From Isoetes taiwanensis (lineage: Eukaryota; Streptophyta; Lycopodiopsida; Isoetales; Isoetaceae), in the NCBI GenBank assembly GCA_021234155.1, contig JAJEKV010000020.1:3332563-3396562 (forward strand): a stretch of 64,000 bases of DNA, given 5' to 3'. The notes under the pieces are model-generated. The model did not search any database. It was given only the letters and a program-made list of their open reading frames with translations, and was not told the DNA's origin. Below, in pieces: positions 22,100-31,541 of the stretch. Made by a program: the position numbers and the translations under genes. Position 1 is the stretch's first letter. Each line of letters starts with the position of its first letter.

Positions 22100-23500
22100 A
22101 AAGATGTGACACTCACCATGGATGTAATCCGTGCTTCGTGTCGTCGTCTGCGTCCGGATGGTGTCTCCCATCCCGGCTACGCCAATGCCGTATTCATAAT
22201 CGGGGCGTTGTTGGTCCTATGCCACAGCTGGAAGCATCTGGCCACGGTACTTCTCTATACATTCTGCTTCTTTTCCTTGGGAATGGGCTGCGAGAATTGC
22301 CTCACCGCTTGGGAGTAGTTAGACTTGGCTCCTTGCTCCTTGAAGCTTACATTTCTTTTCACCTTGCCACTACTTGTGTTGCCTTGCTTCCCATAATTTG
22401 AATTATCTTTGCGTCTTGCTAGCTCTTGGGCTTGCCGCCCTTGGGCTATAGCCCCCTGCTCTTCCCTTATCCTGGAAATATTGCTGCCCTTGAAGCTTTT
22501 GCTCTTGTGGACTGTTCCTTGCAAACTTATGGCCTTTGCTTACGCCTCGACCACGGACTTGGGTTTATTGCCCTTACAAACTTCGGGATGTCATCGTTCA
22601 AGCCTTCAATATAGCCTTCCACAGCATGCTTTTCACTCAACTTTGGCACATAAAGCCTTAGTCTCATGAATTCCTCTCCGTGTATTTACGGACTGATTTG
22701 TTGCCTGTTGCGGCCTATAAAAGCTGGCGCATCATGTTGCACTTATGTTCTCTTGGTACATAATGATGTTTGAGCATGCCTTAGCAAACTTCACGAATTT
22801 GCAAGCGTCCTGCTTTCGGCCCATGTGCTTTGGCATACCCCTTCCACCAAATTAAAGCTTTGCACCCTTGAGGTTTCTTTGTTGCTACCACGCCTTTGTC
22901 TTTATCTTTCATGCCATAGGCGTTGCCATACTCACTCATCTCATCCAGCCATGCCTCTGCTTCCATTCGGATCTGTTTTCCCACGAAAACTGCTCTAACT
23001 TCGGCTTTCCACACATTACTAAGGCGGTCAACTTTCTTACAGTAATCGATCGTGATCTGTCCCACATCGGGTTTGGATCTGCCGGCGACCTCGTGCCTCT
23101 TCTTCTGCTCTTCCGATGCAGTCGTATCCGAGCTGGAGCTTGAGGATCCCGAGCTAGGAGATCTTCTCCTTACGCTTCTCTTCCTTCGTTTACCTTTGTT
23201 GACCGGTGGCGTTTACGGCAAGGGCACATTCAGTCTCTGTCCTTCTCCTGGCTGCTTTGCCCACTAGCAATGCCCTTATGTCGTGGATGTCGGATCTGAT
23301 TTGGGATAGCTCCTCCTCGGTGTTGCCGCGTCAATTCTGGCGCAAATTCCTCATTTGGAAGCGCCTTGGTGAGAATGCGTCCTTGTTCTCGCTTTTGTGT
23401 TCATCAAGGTTTCTAGGTACTCTAGCTGCATGCACATTAGAGTACATTCTGATCATTAGTTCTTGTTTTGTGTGTTCACGTTGTTTTACTTGTTTATACA
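22100..23500 (-). pseudogene. gag of element B
   Basis: The capsid core is open over 94 codons (23,065-22,781): DYCKKVDRLSNVWKAEVRAVF, MEAEAWLDEMSEYGNAYG, ALIWWKGYAKAHGP. Upstream (23,525-23,206) an open stretch includes TEEELSQIRSDIHDIRALL, a likely coiled coil. Downstream (22,524-22,255) a Lys/Arg/Gln-rich stretch ends in NVSFKEQGAKSNYSQAVRQF, and nucleocapsid-like sequence follows. The same order is seen in A and C. Confidence 0.8.
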
Positions 23501-23659
23501 ATTTGAGGGGAGCAATTATATACAAAAAGAGATATATATTATATTCATATATAATAAGCTTTTACATGCAAATTAATAAACTTTTACTCTTCAAACTTCT
23601 TGAGGTAATCGGGGTGGTCCTCCAAAAATTTCTTCACTTGGGCCGTACCTAATGATCTG

Positions 23660-25099
23660 TTAAGTTCCTCGAGGATATTTGTTGGCGTTCCTCCTTGATC
23701 TTGCCTCCATGTCTTGAATTCTCCTATCCGATGTATCGCGGTTTATCCTTTGCCAATCGCCAATCGCCCTATAAGGGATGGCGAGTCGAAGATGGTCAAT
23801 GCAATCGCTCTCTTGATCAGGACAACATGGTCGATGTTTGGAGGTAATCGTGCATGGTGTCCAAACCACGAGAGGCGATAAGCATAAAGACCCTTCTTCA
23901 CCTCTTGGGCTAAATTGGCGGTGAATAACCTATTCTTCCGTCCGGCCCGACAGCGGCAATAGGTAGTATCTGGCCTTATCATGCCCTGTTTCTTGGCGGG
24001 ACGAGGGAAGTTGCCACAATGCCTTCCAGCGAAGTCATCCACGTATCTCCTCTAGCTCTCACGAAGTCTTGGTGCACCAGCCTCCTTAGGTTGATCTTGC
24101 CTCCATCTTTGCCGGGATGGGTGTTGGCGAGCTTCGGTAATAATCTTTGATGTGGACTTGCCTTTGATGCCCATTTGTTCACGGTTGCCATGAACTCCTC
24201 CTCAGGGGGCAATTCCGTTTAAATGACCATCATCATGCGATGCTGCGTAAAGCCTCTATATCGATGATGTCTCCATGCGGTGAAGGTCTTGGCTTCTCTT
24301 ATCTTTGATAGGGAAGTCACGGGCTTCTCGATCGATGAAAATCGTCGAGATCACACTTTCTTTGTCATTAGAAGGTGTAAAATCTCATCCACCCTAAGGC
24401 CTGCTGCCGCGACAGCGTGGAAGATTCTTGATGTCGTGAAGGGTTAGATATGCCTGCTTTGCTATGAACCGTCAAGCTTGTAATGCCACTTGCAGTGGTG
24501 GGGCTCTTCTTGTTGCTTTCGCCGGTCCCTCTTGAGCTTTGGATCTGTTGTTACGCTTCTTTGCCTCTCTGTTCTAGATCCAAGTCTTAAAGGTGCGATT
24601 AGTATTCATCCTCCTCCTCTTCTTCTTGCTGGTACTTTCGAGTCGCATCCGTTCCTCCTCTGCTGCGGCCATGGCTATGGGTTCAACTTCTAAAGGTCGC
24701 AGAGGGGTTCCCCTATCTGGGTTTGACCCGAAGAGATAGAAAGATGGCTCACACCACGTATAGGAGAAGTACCTCCTCCTATTGACGAGATGGACATGTA
24801 GTTGGGAAGGCGGACTGCTTTATTCTCTAAGTACTTATCTACATTTGGGATATCTTGCGGGGGCTGACTTGAGGGCGGTGTTAGGTGCAAAATACCCTAC
24901 ACAAGGTGGGAGTTCTACCGAGAAAGGGTCCTATCTTGGCATGGAACTTCGGACATGATGTTCTCGGTAGAAGGGAGTAAAGCGTTGATGGTGGCCTCAA
25001 TGTCAAGTTCCCTTCGAAGACACCGAAGACGATTCGATGTCGACCGGTAGCCGCATGAGCTGTGGCTTTGTACCATCGCTTGAATGAAGAAGTGGCCAT
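23660..25099 (-). pseudogene. ORF2 of element B, function unknown
   Basis: It starts at ATGGCCACTTCTTCATTC (25,099), giving MATSSFKRWYKATAHA. ORF2 of C starts MATVNLLEWYQDG, and A starts ATGGCCCACTTC. Frames then shift. Recognisable open pieces are DIEATINALLPSTENIM (about 25,010-24,960), NVDKYLENKAVRLPNYM (24,850-24,800) and MPPEEEFMATVNKWASKAS (24,212-24,150). No known domain is visible. Its own promoter lies directly upstream. The boundary with gag is uncertain. Confidence 0.45.
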
Positions 25100-25205
25100 G
25101 AGCACCGGGGATGGGATGACAGATCTTGCGGCGCCCTAAGGATCAGAGAAATCGGCTTGGAGCAGGAGGCGAGGTTGGAAGGTGCAAATGACACTTGGGT
25201 TCCCC

Positions 25206-25228
25206 TTTATAGGCAAAACCCTAATTTT
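25206..25228 (-). promoter_or_regulatory. internal promoter of element B ORF2
   Basis: The minus strand reads AAAATTAGGGTTTTGCCTATAAAGG, i.e. telo-box then TATAAA with only a few bases between them. It lies about 107 bp upstream of the ORF2 ATG. Element A has ATTAGGGTTTT and CTATAAATA at the same place. The repetition in two families makes chance unlikely. Confidence 0.65.
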
Positions 25229-25373
25229 GGGAAAATTTTAGGTTTACAATTCTCGACTTTCACGAGGTCTAGAGGTATGATTTATAGGCTAACGAGCTTG
25301 GAAATGCTCCTAAGGGTCCCTAAGCAATGATTTTGGTTAGGTCTAAGGACAACTTGGATCAATTAGGACGAGA

Positions 25374-25864
25374 CCACTCACCACCTGGTCGCGCCGAGGG
25401 TGGGATCGGTTTACAAACCCGAATGGGTTGGGAGCACTCGTGAGGGGTGGACTGCTTTTAGGTCACTAATGATGCTAAACTAGAGAACTAAAGACATAAT
25501 CCTGGATATCTCATCGAGATAGATAGGATTGAGCCTTTACTAAGCCTTATTTGGGCAAGTTGTGGTGGAGTTTAGGGTTCGACCACTCACCACGGTCGCC
25601 AGGGTGGGATCGGTTTGCAAAACCGAACTGGTTGGGGGCGCACTTCTGTGTGGGGGTGGAGCTCCATTTGACTTCGGCGTTGGCCAATTTGGGACAGATT
25701 AGGGGTCAATTCCTACTAACTAGGATGAGTTAGGTCGAATAGTATAGCTACTTTACGCATTTAGGCAAGATTTGGCACCAAACCATGCTCAACCACTCAC
25801 CGCAGTCGCCCGGTGGGATCGGTTTGCAAACCCGAATGGGTGGGGCGCACTCGTGAGGGGGTGG
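25374..25864 (-). repeat. leader hairpin units 1-3 of element B
   Basis: There are three copies (25,374-25,450; 25,583-25,659; 25,793-25,864) of a 72-77 bp unit. Each begins CCACTCACC and ends GTGAGGGGTGG, which can pair, with an inner GGGATCGGTTTGCAAACCCGAAT block (CGGTTTGCAAACCCG hairpin). They lie downstream of the histone relic on the minus strand. Two further copies lie upstream of it. The sequence between units has no ORF. Confidence 0.85.
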
Positions 25865-26024
25865 GATCAAAATGCCTGGTTTGTTCGAATTTTGCTATTT
25901 CTAAATGTAGAATTGACAATACACCCTATTTAAACTTCGATTCGACTTATTTATTTATCAAAATTATAGACTTATACCAAAGAAAAGGTCATTTACAATA
26001 GTTCGGGGGCCCTCCTTCTTAATA

Positions 26025-27205
26025 AACCCGAGCTAGTCTAATATCCTTGGGCATGCAAGTCACTCTCTTAGCGTGTTGAGCACACGCATAGCGAGTCTTC
26101 AGTAGTGTGCGATGTCTTGCTCAAGCCGCCTCTGCTGTCGCGAGCAACATGTCGTCCGTGACCCGTTTGGATGGGTGAACTCCTGCAAAATCTCCCTCGT
26201 TAAGCGTGCAAAGGGGCTCTGGGGAATGAGGAAGCCATAGCTCTGCTGGAAGTGCTTGATTTCTTGGGCGCCCTCGCGAATTTTGAGTCCGCCCGTCTTT
26301 TCATCGGCTTCTTAGGAGGGTTGGCTGTTTCCGTGGCCTCTTCAGCGTGTTCTTCTTAGTTGGCCGACCTCCCTCAATGGTCTTCACTCTCTGTGTTCTT
26401 AAGTAGTATTTGGAGTATTCTTACGTACATTTTTTCAGCTTCGGTAGCATAGGACTCCCTCTGCGGCCTTGGTTTCTTAGTCTTTATCGGTTGGGGTGCC
26501 GGCGACGACCATTTAGGATAGGGCGGTTGCATTGGCCCGCGGGGTCTTCTTCCTCCGTTATTGGGTTTGAAGGGCCGAAGTTTCTCTGGTTTCGTGTCCT
26601 CCGCTCCCTCCTCGGGTTGGTCCGGACGAGGATGGGGGCTTCTCGGGATCCGGCTCTGTATGGTTCTTTGCCTGGGCGGTGTCTTCTTCTTCTTCGGCTT
26701 TTCATGCGGCACTTCGGGTCCTTACCCTTCTCTGCTCTCACCCTCTCCCGCTCTTCTTTGCTTCCTCCTCTCTTCCCTCTTACGTTTCCTTCTCCTCCCT
26801 CCTCTTTCTTAGCTCTTCTTTTTCCCTCAGGCGCTCATGCCTTGGATTTCCTCGGCTCGCCTTCTTCTCTTTCCCTCTTCTTCTTCTTCGGTTCCTGCTG
26901 TGGTTCTTCATTATCCCCGAAGATCTCCCTCAGCAGCTCCGCCGCCGCGTCCGCCTCCCAGTCAAGGTTCTCCGATGCACTTTCACGCTCTTGGGGTTAG
27001 GGTTAGATGGTTCAACCGGTGCCTCCTCTTCCCGATGTGCACTTGCCTCCCGTCGGCCTTACGTGGACGGCTTTCGCTCTGGCTCACATAACCGGGTGGC
27101 ATAACCTTCTTGAGGCGATACTGTTTTAAATCCGTGCCATGCTTTTGTTTGTCGGGTTTCGAGCTTTGGCACCTGAAGATCGTCTTCTTGGGCGAGCTGT
27201 TCTCC
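26025..27205 (-). pseudogene. histone H3-like gene of element B with long basic tail
   Basis: From the promoter, the minus strand encodes a long Lys/Arg/Glu/Pro-rich tail (about 27,200-26,380; for example RRRRRHRPGKEPYRAGS and KPKKKKTPPRQRTIQSR). The fold follows. GAQEIKHFQQSYGFLIPQS and PFARLTREILQEF (26,280-26,190) match [19 protein letters not shown] and [13 protein letters not shown]. In a shifted frame TDDMLLATAEAA and QHAKRVTCMPKDIRLAR (to 26,029) match the alpha-2/alpha-3 and C-terminal region IHAKRVTIMPKDIQLAR. The LIP..PFARL form resembles plant CENH3 more than canonical H3. The frame breaks at least twice and an internal stop replaces the AEAY position. The histone identity rests on order, spacing and the HAKRVT.MPKDI.LAR signature. 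Confidence 0.78.
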
Positions 27206-27228
27206 GGAAAAGGTGGGGGTCTAATGTT

Positions 27229-27258
27229 GTATTTATAGGGAGGTGGAATTTAGGGTTG
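27229..27258 (-). promoter_or_regulatory. internal promoter before the histone gene of element B
   Basis: The minus strand reads AACCCTAAA (27,258-27,250) followed by CTATAAATAC (27,239-27,230). This is a telo-box plus TATA box as in plant histone promoters. It sits between hairpin unit 4 and the basic-tail coding region, so the histone gene appears to have a promoter separate from the LTR. Confidence 0.6.
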
Positions 27259-27350
27259 GGACCTGCAATTCATATGGGGAAAAAAAACAACTAGGGCATT
27301 AGCGAAGGTACGAGGCATTCATTTGGGCTCACCATACTCCAAAACACCCA

Positions 27351-27637
27351 CCACTCACACCTGTGCTTTGGGCGGATCGGATCACCAACCGAATGGTGCT
27401 GGGCGCACTCTGTGAGGGGTCGACTGTTTCCGAGGCTATTTTACAATTTACAGGGAGTTTCTTAGTGTTATAATATACAAACCTATCCAGAACTAAGGGA
27501 ATAAGCCAAACTACACCATTATCTTAATTAATTGGGACACCTAACTAGGTCAACGCGGAGGTCAACCACTCACCGCAGTCTTTGGCGGAATCGGTTCTTG
27601 AATCCCAGAATGGTGCTGGGCGACTCGTGAGGGGTGG
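27351..27637 (-). repeat. leader hairpin units 4 and 5 of element B
   Basis: There are two more copies (27,351-27,421 and 27,566-27,637) of the CCACTCAC...GTGAGGGGTGG unit, with diverged inner part (CGGATCACCAACCGAATGG). They are nearer the primer site, so the histone gene is bracketed by the array (two units before, three after). Confidence 0.82.
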
Positions 27638-27838
27638 CCTATTTTTTCGGCAATTTAGGTTGGGAAAGATGCTACACTTCTCTAGCAATCTATCATGGAG
27701 CTAAAATCTACCCAAAAATTGGAAATTTTCCCAATTGCTCGAAGCTCTTGCTTGGGTGGCTATACCCCAAGACTTCGAATCTCTTGTTAGTCCTAAAGGG
27801 AAAATGGCGGTGCTTTCGATCTTGGATGCCAAGATCAT

Positions 27839-27849
27839 GCTCGATACCA
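27839..27849 (-). other. primer-binding site of element B
   Basis: GCTCGATACCA is the reverse complement of a TGGTATCGAGC site. It is one base short of the tRNA-iMet-type TGGTATCAGAGC (the missing base falls in the CAG). It is adjacent to the LTR. Confidence 0.82.
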
Positions 27850-27850
27850 C

Positions 27851-29439
27851 TATGGCGTCCCCTACTCCTTATACGATGCCCGCGATTTTCGAAGGAGGAG
27901 CATTCCCCACAGCGGTTGCGGCGGGGGGCCATCCACCGACTCCACTCCCATGGGGGCAGAGCGGCAAAGGGAAGAGTGGATGTGTCATTCATCCGTCTTC
28001 CATCGGATCGACCTATCTGCGGAAGCGTAACAAACAAACGTGAGCACAACTAATAATATACAACATAATCACCATAACAATAGCAACATCACAGAGTCAG
28101 CAATACCTTCATAACAATAATACAAAGGGAAGGTCCTACCCGGGGCTCGACTCAAGGGGATGACCCGGCTAGGCCTCGAGTTCATTGCGCATGCATTCAT
28201 GGCAATGGATTTGGCTGGCATAGAACATGGCTTAGGGTAGTCCACTCCATCCGCCCCTCCCCACACACTTTGCGAGTAGGCTGAAAAGTGTTGGGACTTG
28301 GCCGTAACTGCCGGGTGAATAGCCGAGGGGGGCTACTACTGGCGGGTTGCATCTCTCCAACCCCGATGAGGCAGGAAGAGAGCTGCCTCCCCTCCGTAGG
28401 TATCCATGCTCATCGCTGGCGGCTAGAGGGCCACTTTGCCTATTCGACTTGAACTCACCGGAAGGTCATATCCACCACCCCACGAGTGTCGAGCTCATGC
28501 CTTGCCCACACGCAGTGGCAAGCCATTAAGCCTAGCCCGGCAAAGATCCCCCGATAGGCTTTACTACCAGAGGGGTCAGTCCGCGATGAGACAAATTCCT
28601 CCTTATCAACCGGCCTTGCCCCTTCACCCACAGCCAGGTGGGCTCCTATGCACGGGCCGCATTTACGTGGGAACTAAGGTGCTATGCTAGGAGCATCTTC
28701 TACCGCGACCTTTAGGTCTCTACCCCCTTCCCACAACAAGGAGATCACATAGTGGAATACATGCAATATCCGCGAGCGTAGATAGAGAATCATATCAATC
28801 TATCTACTTAACATCCAATGTTAGGTTCATTCGTTAGAGTCTCAGATCTAGGGATCTACAAGGCTTCCAGAGATGATCTAACATACTAAACCGGCATATT
28901 GCCATGCCTAAAGACGGTTTTGCACAACAGAACAACTAGATACCTGCTCCTTGGCTTGCTCCCCGATCCTTGGAAGGCGTCCATGCTCCCTCGATCTTGC
29001 GAAGGCGGTTGCTACTCGGCAACTTTGTTGTGCAAATCCGACTTTTCGGAGCTGGCAATGCGATTCGAGCCTTACCTTGGCGAATTGGCCCGGGAAAAGC
29101 CCCAATTGCGAAAAGAGGAAAGGAAGCTCTAGAAAACCCTAATTGGCAAAGTGAAAGGAGAGCTAGGGTCTAGGGTTTTAGCCCTTATATAGACCCTATC
29201 TAGGTTAGGGCATCCACATGGGCAAATGGCTTTAGGCCATTTGGAAATGGATGAACAAGGAACCTTTTGTTGTGTATGTTTAATTACATACCCAACATCC
29301 AAGGTTGCCCCCTAGGTGCAACCTTTAGCTCCTAGGTGCAACGTTGTCCTACTCTCAAGTACATGTCACTTGTGACATGTACGTGTGACGTGGCAGTATA
29401 ATATACGTATTGGGGCGTATATTATGCTGGAACGTCACA
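27851..29439 (-). repeat. 5' LTR of element B (right)
   Basis: TATGGCGTCCCC...GGAACGTCACA, colinear with 16,158-17,758. Differences cluster at CAG/CTG sites, for example ACAGAGTCAG (28,091) against CGCGAGTCGG (16,401). Confidence 0.93.
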
Positions 29440-29444
29440 TCTAT
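29440..29444. repeat. target-site duplication of element B, right copy
   Basis: TCTAT, identical to 16,153-16,157. Confidence 0.92.
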
Positions 29445-29683
29445 CATTTTATATATATACATATAATATATATTATCATAGTCATATCATATGATCACAG
29501 AATCCCCAACAGTAGAAGCTCACAAAAAATGAACCCTTACAGTATGAATACGAATCAAACACTGGTGCCACCACACTCCCTTTGGTATCTGTACGACATT
29601 CAAACTATAAAAACCTTATATTTTTCTTACGTATACGGTACCAGAGAGGCAATTAAAAAACCCATTTGGTGCACTCACATGTT

Positions 29684-30643
29684 TCATACCCCATAATCTA
29701 GGTGAACCCCCCGGGCCCTAAGATGGGCAGGGTTATGATAAAGGTCTTCCCCTTCTTCATCTGAGTCGGAGGGGATCTCGACCATATTGATATTTGCGAC
29801 ATGAGGTCCCATGGCCATGACGGCTTCCGAAGGAGGCTGAGATGGAGGATCTTGTAGTACAAGATCTCTAAGCCAAATAAGAGTGTCGGCTGGCTCTATA
29901 GTCTGCTGGTGGAACTGAAGCAACTGATGCACCTCTGGAGGAAGATCCACTGGTGTAAAGTCGATGAAGTCATCCATGCAGTATTCTGCCAGTTCGTAAA
30001 GGACTTGTCCTTTCTCCCGTCCCTTCAACCTGGCCACTATATGGTATGTCCACAGAATATCATCCAAGAGGAGAAATTCCTGACCTTGGTGATAGACAAC
30101 CGGGAGAGCATCCAACCCAGTTAAGCGTGCTCCCCGCTCCCAGCGTGGCGGCATTTCCTCGGCTAACTGCTTCCACCGGACGAAGACATCCATCCCAATA
30201 TACTCGTCCTCTTCCTCATCGGATGACTCATGGACCTTGCCCTTCTCTGCTGGCAGGGTCTCATCCTCCACGTACTGATCCATGAGGATGGCCAGAGCAA
30301 AGGCCACTTCAAGGAACTGCTGCCCCTCATGCATAACGACGGGTGCGTTACGGCCCCACCGGAGTTTGCCCTTGAGCACGTCGTATGCGTGGGTGTCTCC
30401 TCCAAGCATCTCCCTCACCACAGCTCGCTCAATGTAAAGCTGTGGGGGTTCTCCCAAAGGGATGCAAAGAGGAAGCATCTCCTCGGTGTAGAACTCTAAG
30501 AATCCAGCATAGTCAGGGTGACTCTGCATGTTGGAGATGAGGTCTATCCGTTGGAGTAGGAAAGGCTGTAGGAGGTCGAAGGGGACTTGAGGGTCCCAGT
30601 GTTCTCCATCTTGGTACCATTCAAGGAGATTGACGGTGGCCAT
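29684..30643 (-). CDS. ORF2 of element C, intact 319-residue protein of unknown function
   Basis: An uninterrupted frame starts ATGGCCACCGTC (MATVNLLEWYQDGEHW), equivalent to the ATGGCCAC starts in A and B. The N-terminal part is helical and hydrophobic (PFDLLQPFLLQRIDLI). The middle has an acidic linker (HESSDEEEDEYIGMDVF, residues about 138-154). A charged C-terminus has a second acidic patch (SDSDEEGEDLYHNP). There is no signal peptide, membrane segment or nucleic-acid motif, and I do not recognise the family. Position is directly downstream of the histone gene on the same strand, about 250 bp away, with its own promoter. Intactness contrasts with broken gag and protease of the same element. 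It could be an accessory nuclear protein, a histone partner or a second Gag-like protein; none is shown. Confidence 0.75.
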   Translation of the reverse strand: MATVNLLEWYQDGEHWDPQVPFDLLQPFLLQRIDLISNMQSHPDYAGFLEFYTEEMLPLCIPLGEPPQLYIERAVVREMLGGDTHAYDVLKGKLRWGRNAPVVMHEGQQFLEVAFALAILMDQYVEDETLPAEKGKVHESSDEEEDEYIGMDVFVRWKQLAEEMPPRWERGARLTGLDALPVVYHQGQEFLLLDDILWTYHIVARLKGREKGQVLYELAEYCMDDFIDFTPVDLPPEVHQLLQFHQQTIEPADTLIWLRDLVLQDPPSQPPSEAVMAMGPHVANINMVEIPSDSDEEGEDLYHNPAHLRARGVHLDYGV

Positions 30644-30699
30644 TGGCGCTGGAAAGGGTAGAGGAGGAGGGTGAACAGAAGGGTAAAAGATGAGAAATG

Positions 30700-30755
30700 A
30701 AACCCTAGAACTTTTAAATACTTTTTTTTTCCAACTCTTATGCTGACGTCAGCAT
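30700..30755 (-). promoter_or_regulatory. promoter of element C ORF2 with TGACGTCA palindrome
   Basis: On the minus strand a perfect 16-bp palindrome ATGCTGACGTCAGCAT (30,740-30,755, an ACGT-core bZIP/CRE-type site) is followed by TATTTAAAAG (30,720-30,711). CTAGGGTTT (telo-box type) comes next, then the ATG at 30,643. Spacing is that of a plant core promoter with a leader of about 50 bases. Confidence 0.6.
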
Positions 30756-30890
30756 TCACATTTTTTAATAATTATTAAAAATTAATTATTTTATTATGAA
30801 TAGTTATTTTGTAACAAGGAGACAGTAGACAAAACTTAGATTAATATTGATATTTACAAAATTGTTACAAAAGATATGTTCAAGGATCCA

Positions 30891-31541
30891 CTAAAGATGA
30901 TCTCCCCGGATTCTCCGGGCAAGAGCTAAGTCCTTGGTCATGATTGTGACTCTCTTTGTGTGGATAGTGCAAAGGTTCGCGTCACTGAAGAGAGCTATCA
31001 GGTAGGCTTCAGCAGCCTCCTGAAGTGCCAAAATAGCGAAGGTTTGGAAGCGGAGATCGGTCTTGAACTCTTGGGCTATCTCCCTGACCAGCCTCTGGAA
31101 GGGCAGCTTCCTCAGTAGGAGCTTCGTGGTCTTCTGGTATTTACGGATTTCCCGTAAAGCCACGGTGCCCGGTTTGAAACGATGGGGCTTCCTTGAGGTG
31201 GCAGCTTTTGGAGTCGGGGCAGGCTTCTTGGGCAGAGTCTTGCCCCCGGAAGCTGGGTGAGGCCGTGCGGCGTCCACTCGTTCCTGCCGACGACTGGAGC
31301 TTGTGTGCTTCCCTATGCTCCCGACAACCTTTAGCTTTTCCTTATATTGGCTGCCGGACTTCCGAGCGGTGGACTTTCGATGTCTCTTAATAGCCGGCTT
31401 ATCCACCGGATCGGGCTCACGCGGGGTCTCCTGCTCGGTGTTGGCCTGCTGCTGCTGCTGCTGCTGCTGGTCCAGGTTTTGTTGCTGCTCCTGCTGCTCC
31501 TTCTGTTGTCTTGTTGGGCCCTTTCTGCCCGTTCCCGGGCC
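30891..31541 (-). CDS. histone H3-like domain of element C with polyQ and long basic tail
   Basis: An intact histone fold ends the [59 protein letters not shown], then [19 protein letters not shown]. Against remembered plant H3 I count about 20 differences in 99 residues, mostly conservative. There is no loop-1 insertion, so it is H3-like rather than typical CENH3. The usual ARTKQTARKS tail is replaced by a longer tail with KSTARKSGS (a K9-like context) and [14 protein letters not shown]. Upstream in frame lies a Gln stretch (31,446-31,469, CAG repeats). No ATG occurs in frame between the stop at 31,542-31,544 and the distal fold; only a GTG is found at 31,406. The histone is therefore best explained as the C-terminal part of a fusion with the preceding ORF, through readthrough, frameshifting, or a sequence error at the stop. 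Confidence 0.93.
   Translation of the reverse strand, partial: GPGTGRKGPTRQQKEQQEQQQNLDQQQQQQQQANTEQETPREPDPVDKPAIKRHRKSTARKSGSQYKEKLKVVGSIGKHTSSSRRQERVDAARPHPASGGKTLPKKPAPTPKAATSRKPHRFKPGTVALREIRKYQKTTKLLLRKLPFQRLVREIAQEFKTDLRFQTFAILALQEAAEAYLIALFSDANLCTIHTKRVTIMTKDLALARRIRGDHL

Larger units (their letters stand above)
16158..29439 (-). mobile_element. Element B: complete Ty3/Gypsy chromovirus with histone H3-like leader gene
   Basis: This is a 13.3-kb minus-strand element with two LTRs (16,158-17,758; 27,851-29,439) and a perfect TSD TCTAT. It has a primer site (27,839-27,849) and a reverse polypurine tract (TTCTCCCCCCT, 17,759). Reading from the right: two hairpin units, telo-box/TATA promoter, basic tail plus H3-like fold, three hairpin units, a second telo-box/TATA promoter, ORF2, gag, protease, RT, RNase H, integrase with GPY/F module, chromodomain and 3' block. 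Coding parts are frameshifted. The LTRs are very similar, so insertion was fairly recent. Many LTR differences are at CAG/CTG sites. Confidence 0.95.

Noticed and set aside
25374-25864. CRISPR-like array in the spaced repeats
   Set aside because: Repeats are 72-77 bp hairpins with irregular spacing inside a eukaryotic LTR element; no cas genes, no uniform spacers.
26374-26480. RESYATEAEKMYVRILQILL in element B as an H2B-like helix (KESY...YVYKVLKQ)
   Set aside because: The likeness is short and stops before the H2B core, while true H3 signatures follow directly; it is better read as part of the H3 tail.
26410-27000. Long hydrophobic plus-strand frame (196 codons, Leu/Ser/Phe-rich)
   Set aside because: It is the antisense of the Lys/Arg/Glu-rich tail of element B's histone gene; the composition mirrors AAG/GAG codons read backwards.
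30891-31406. Calling element C's histone a CENH3
   Set aside because: Loop 1 has the length of ordinary H3 (FKTDLRFQ...) and lacks the Trp and extra residues of plant CENH3; only the tail is unusual. A and B are closer to CENH3 but too damaged to decide.
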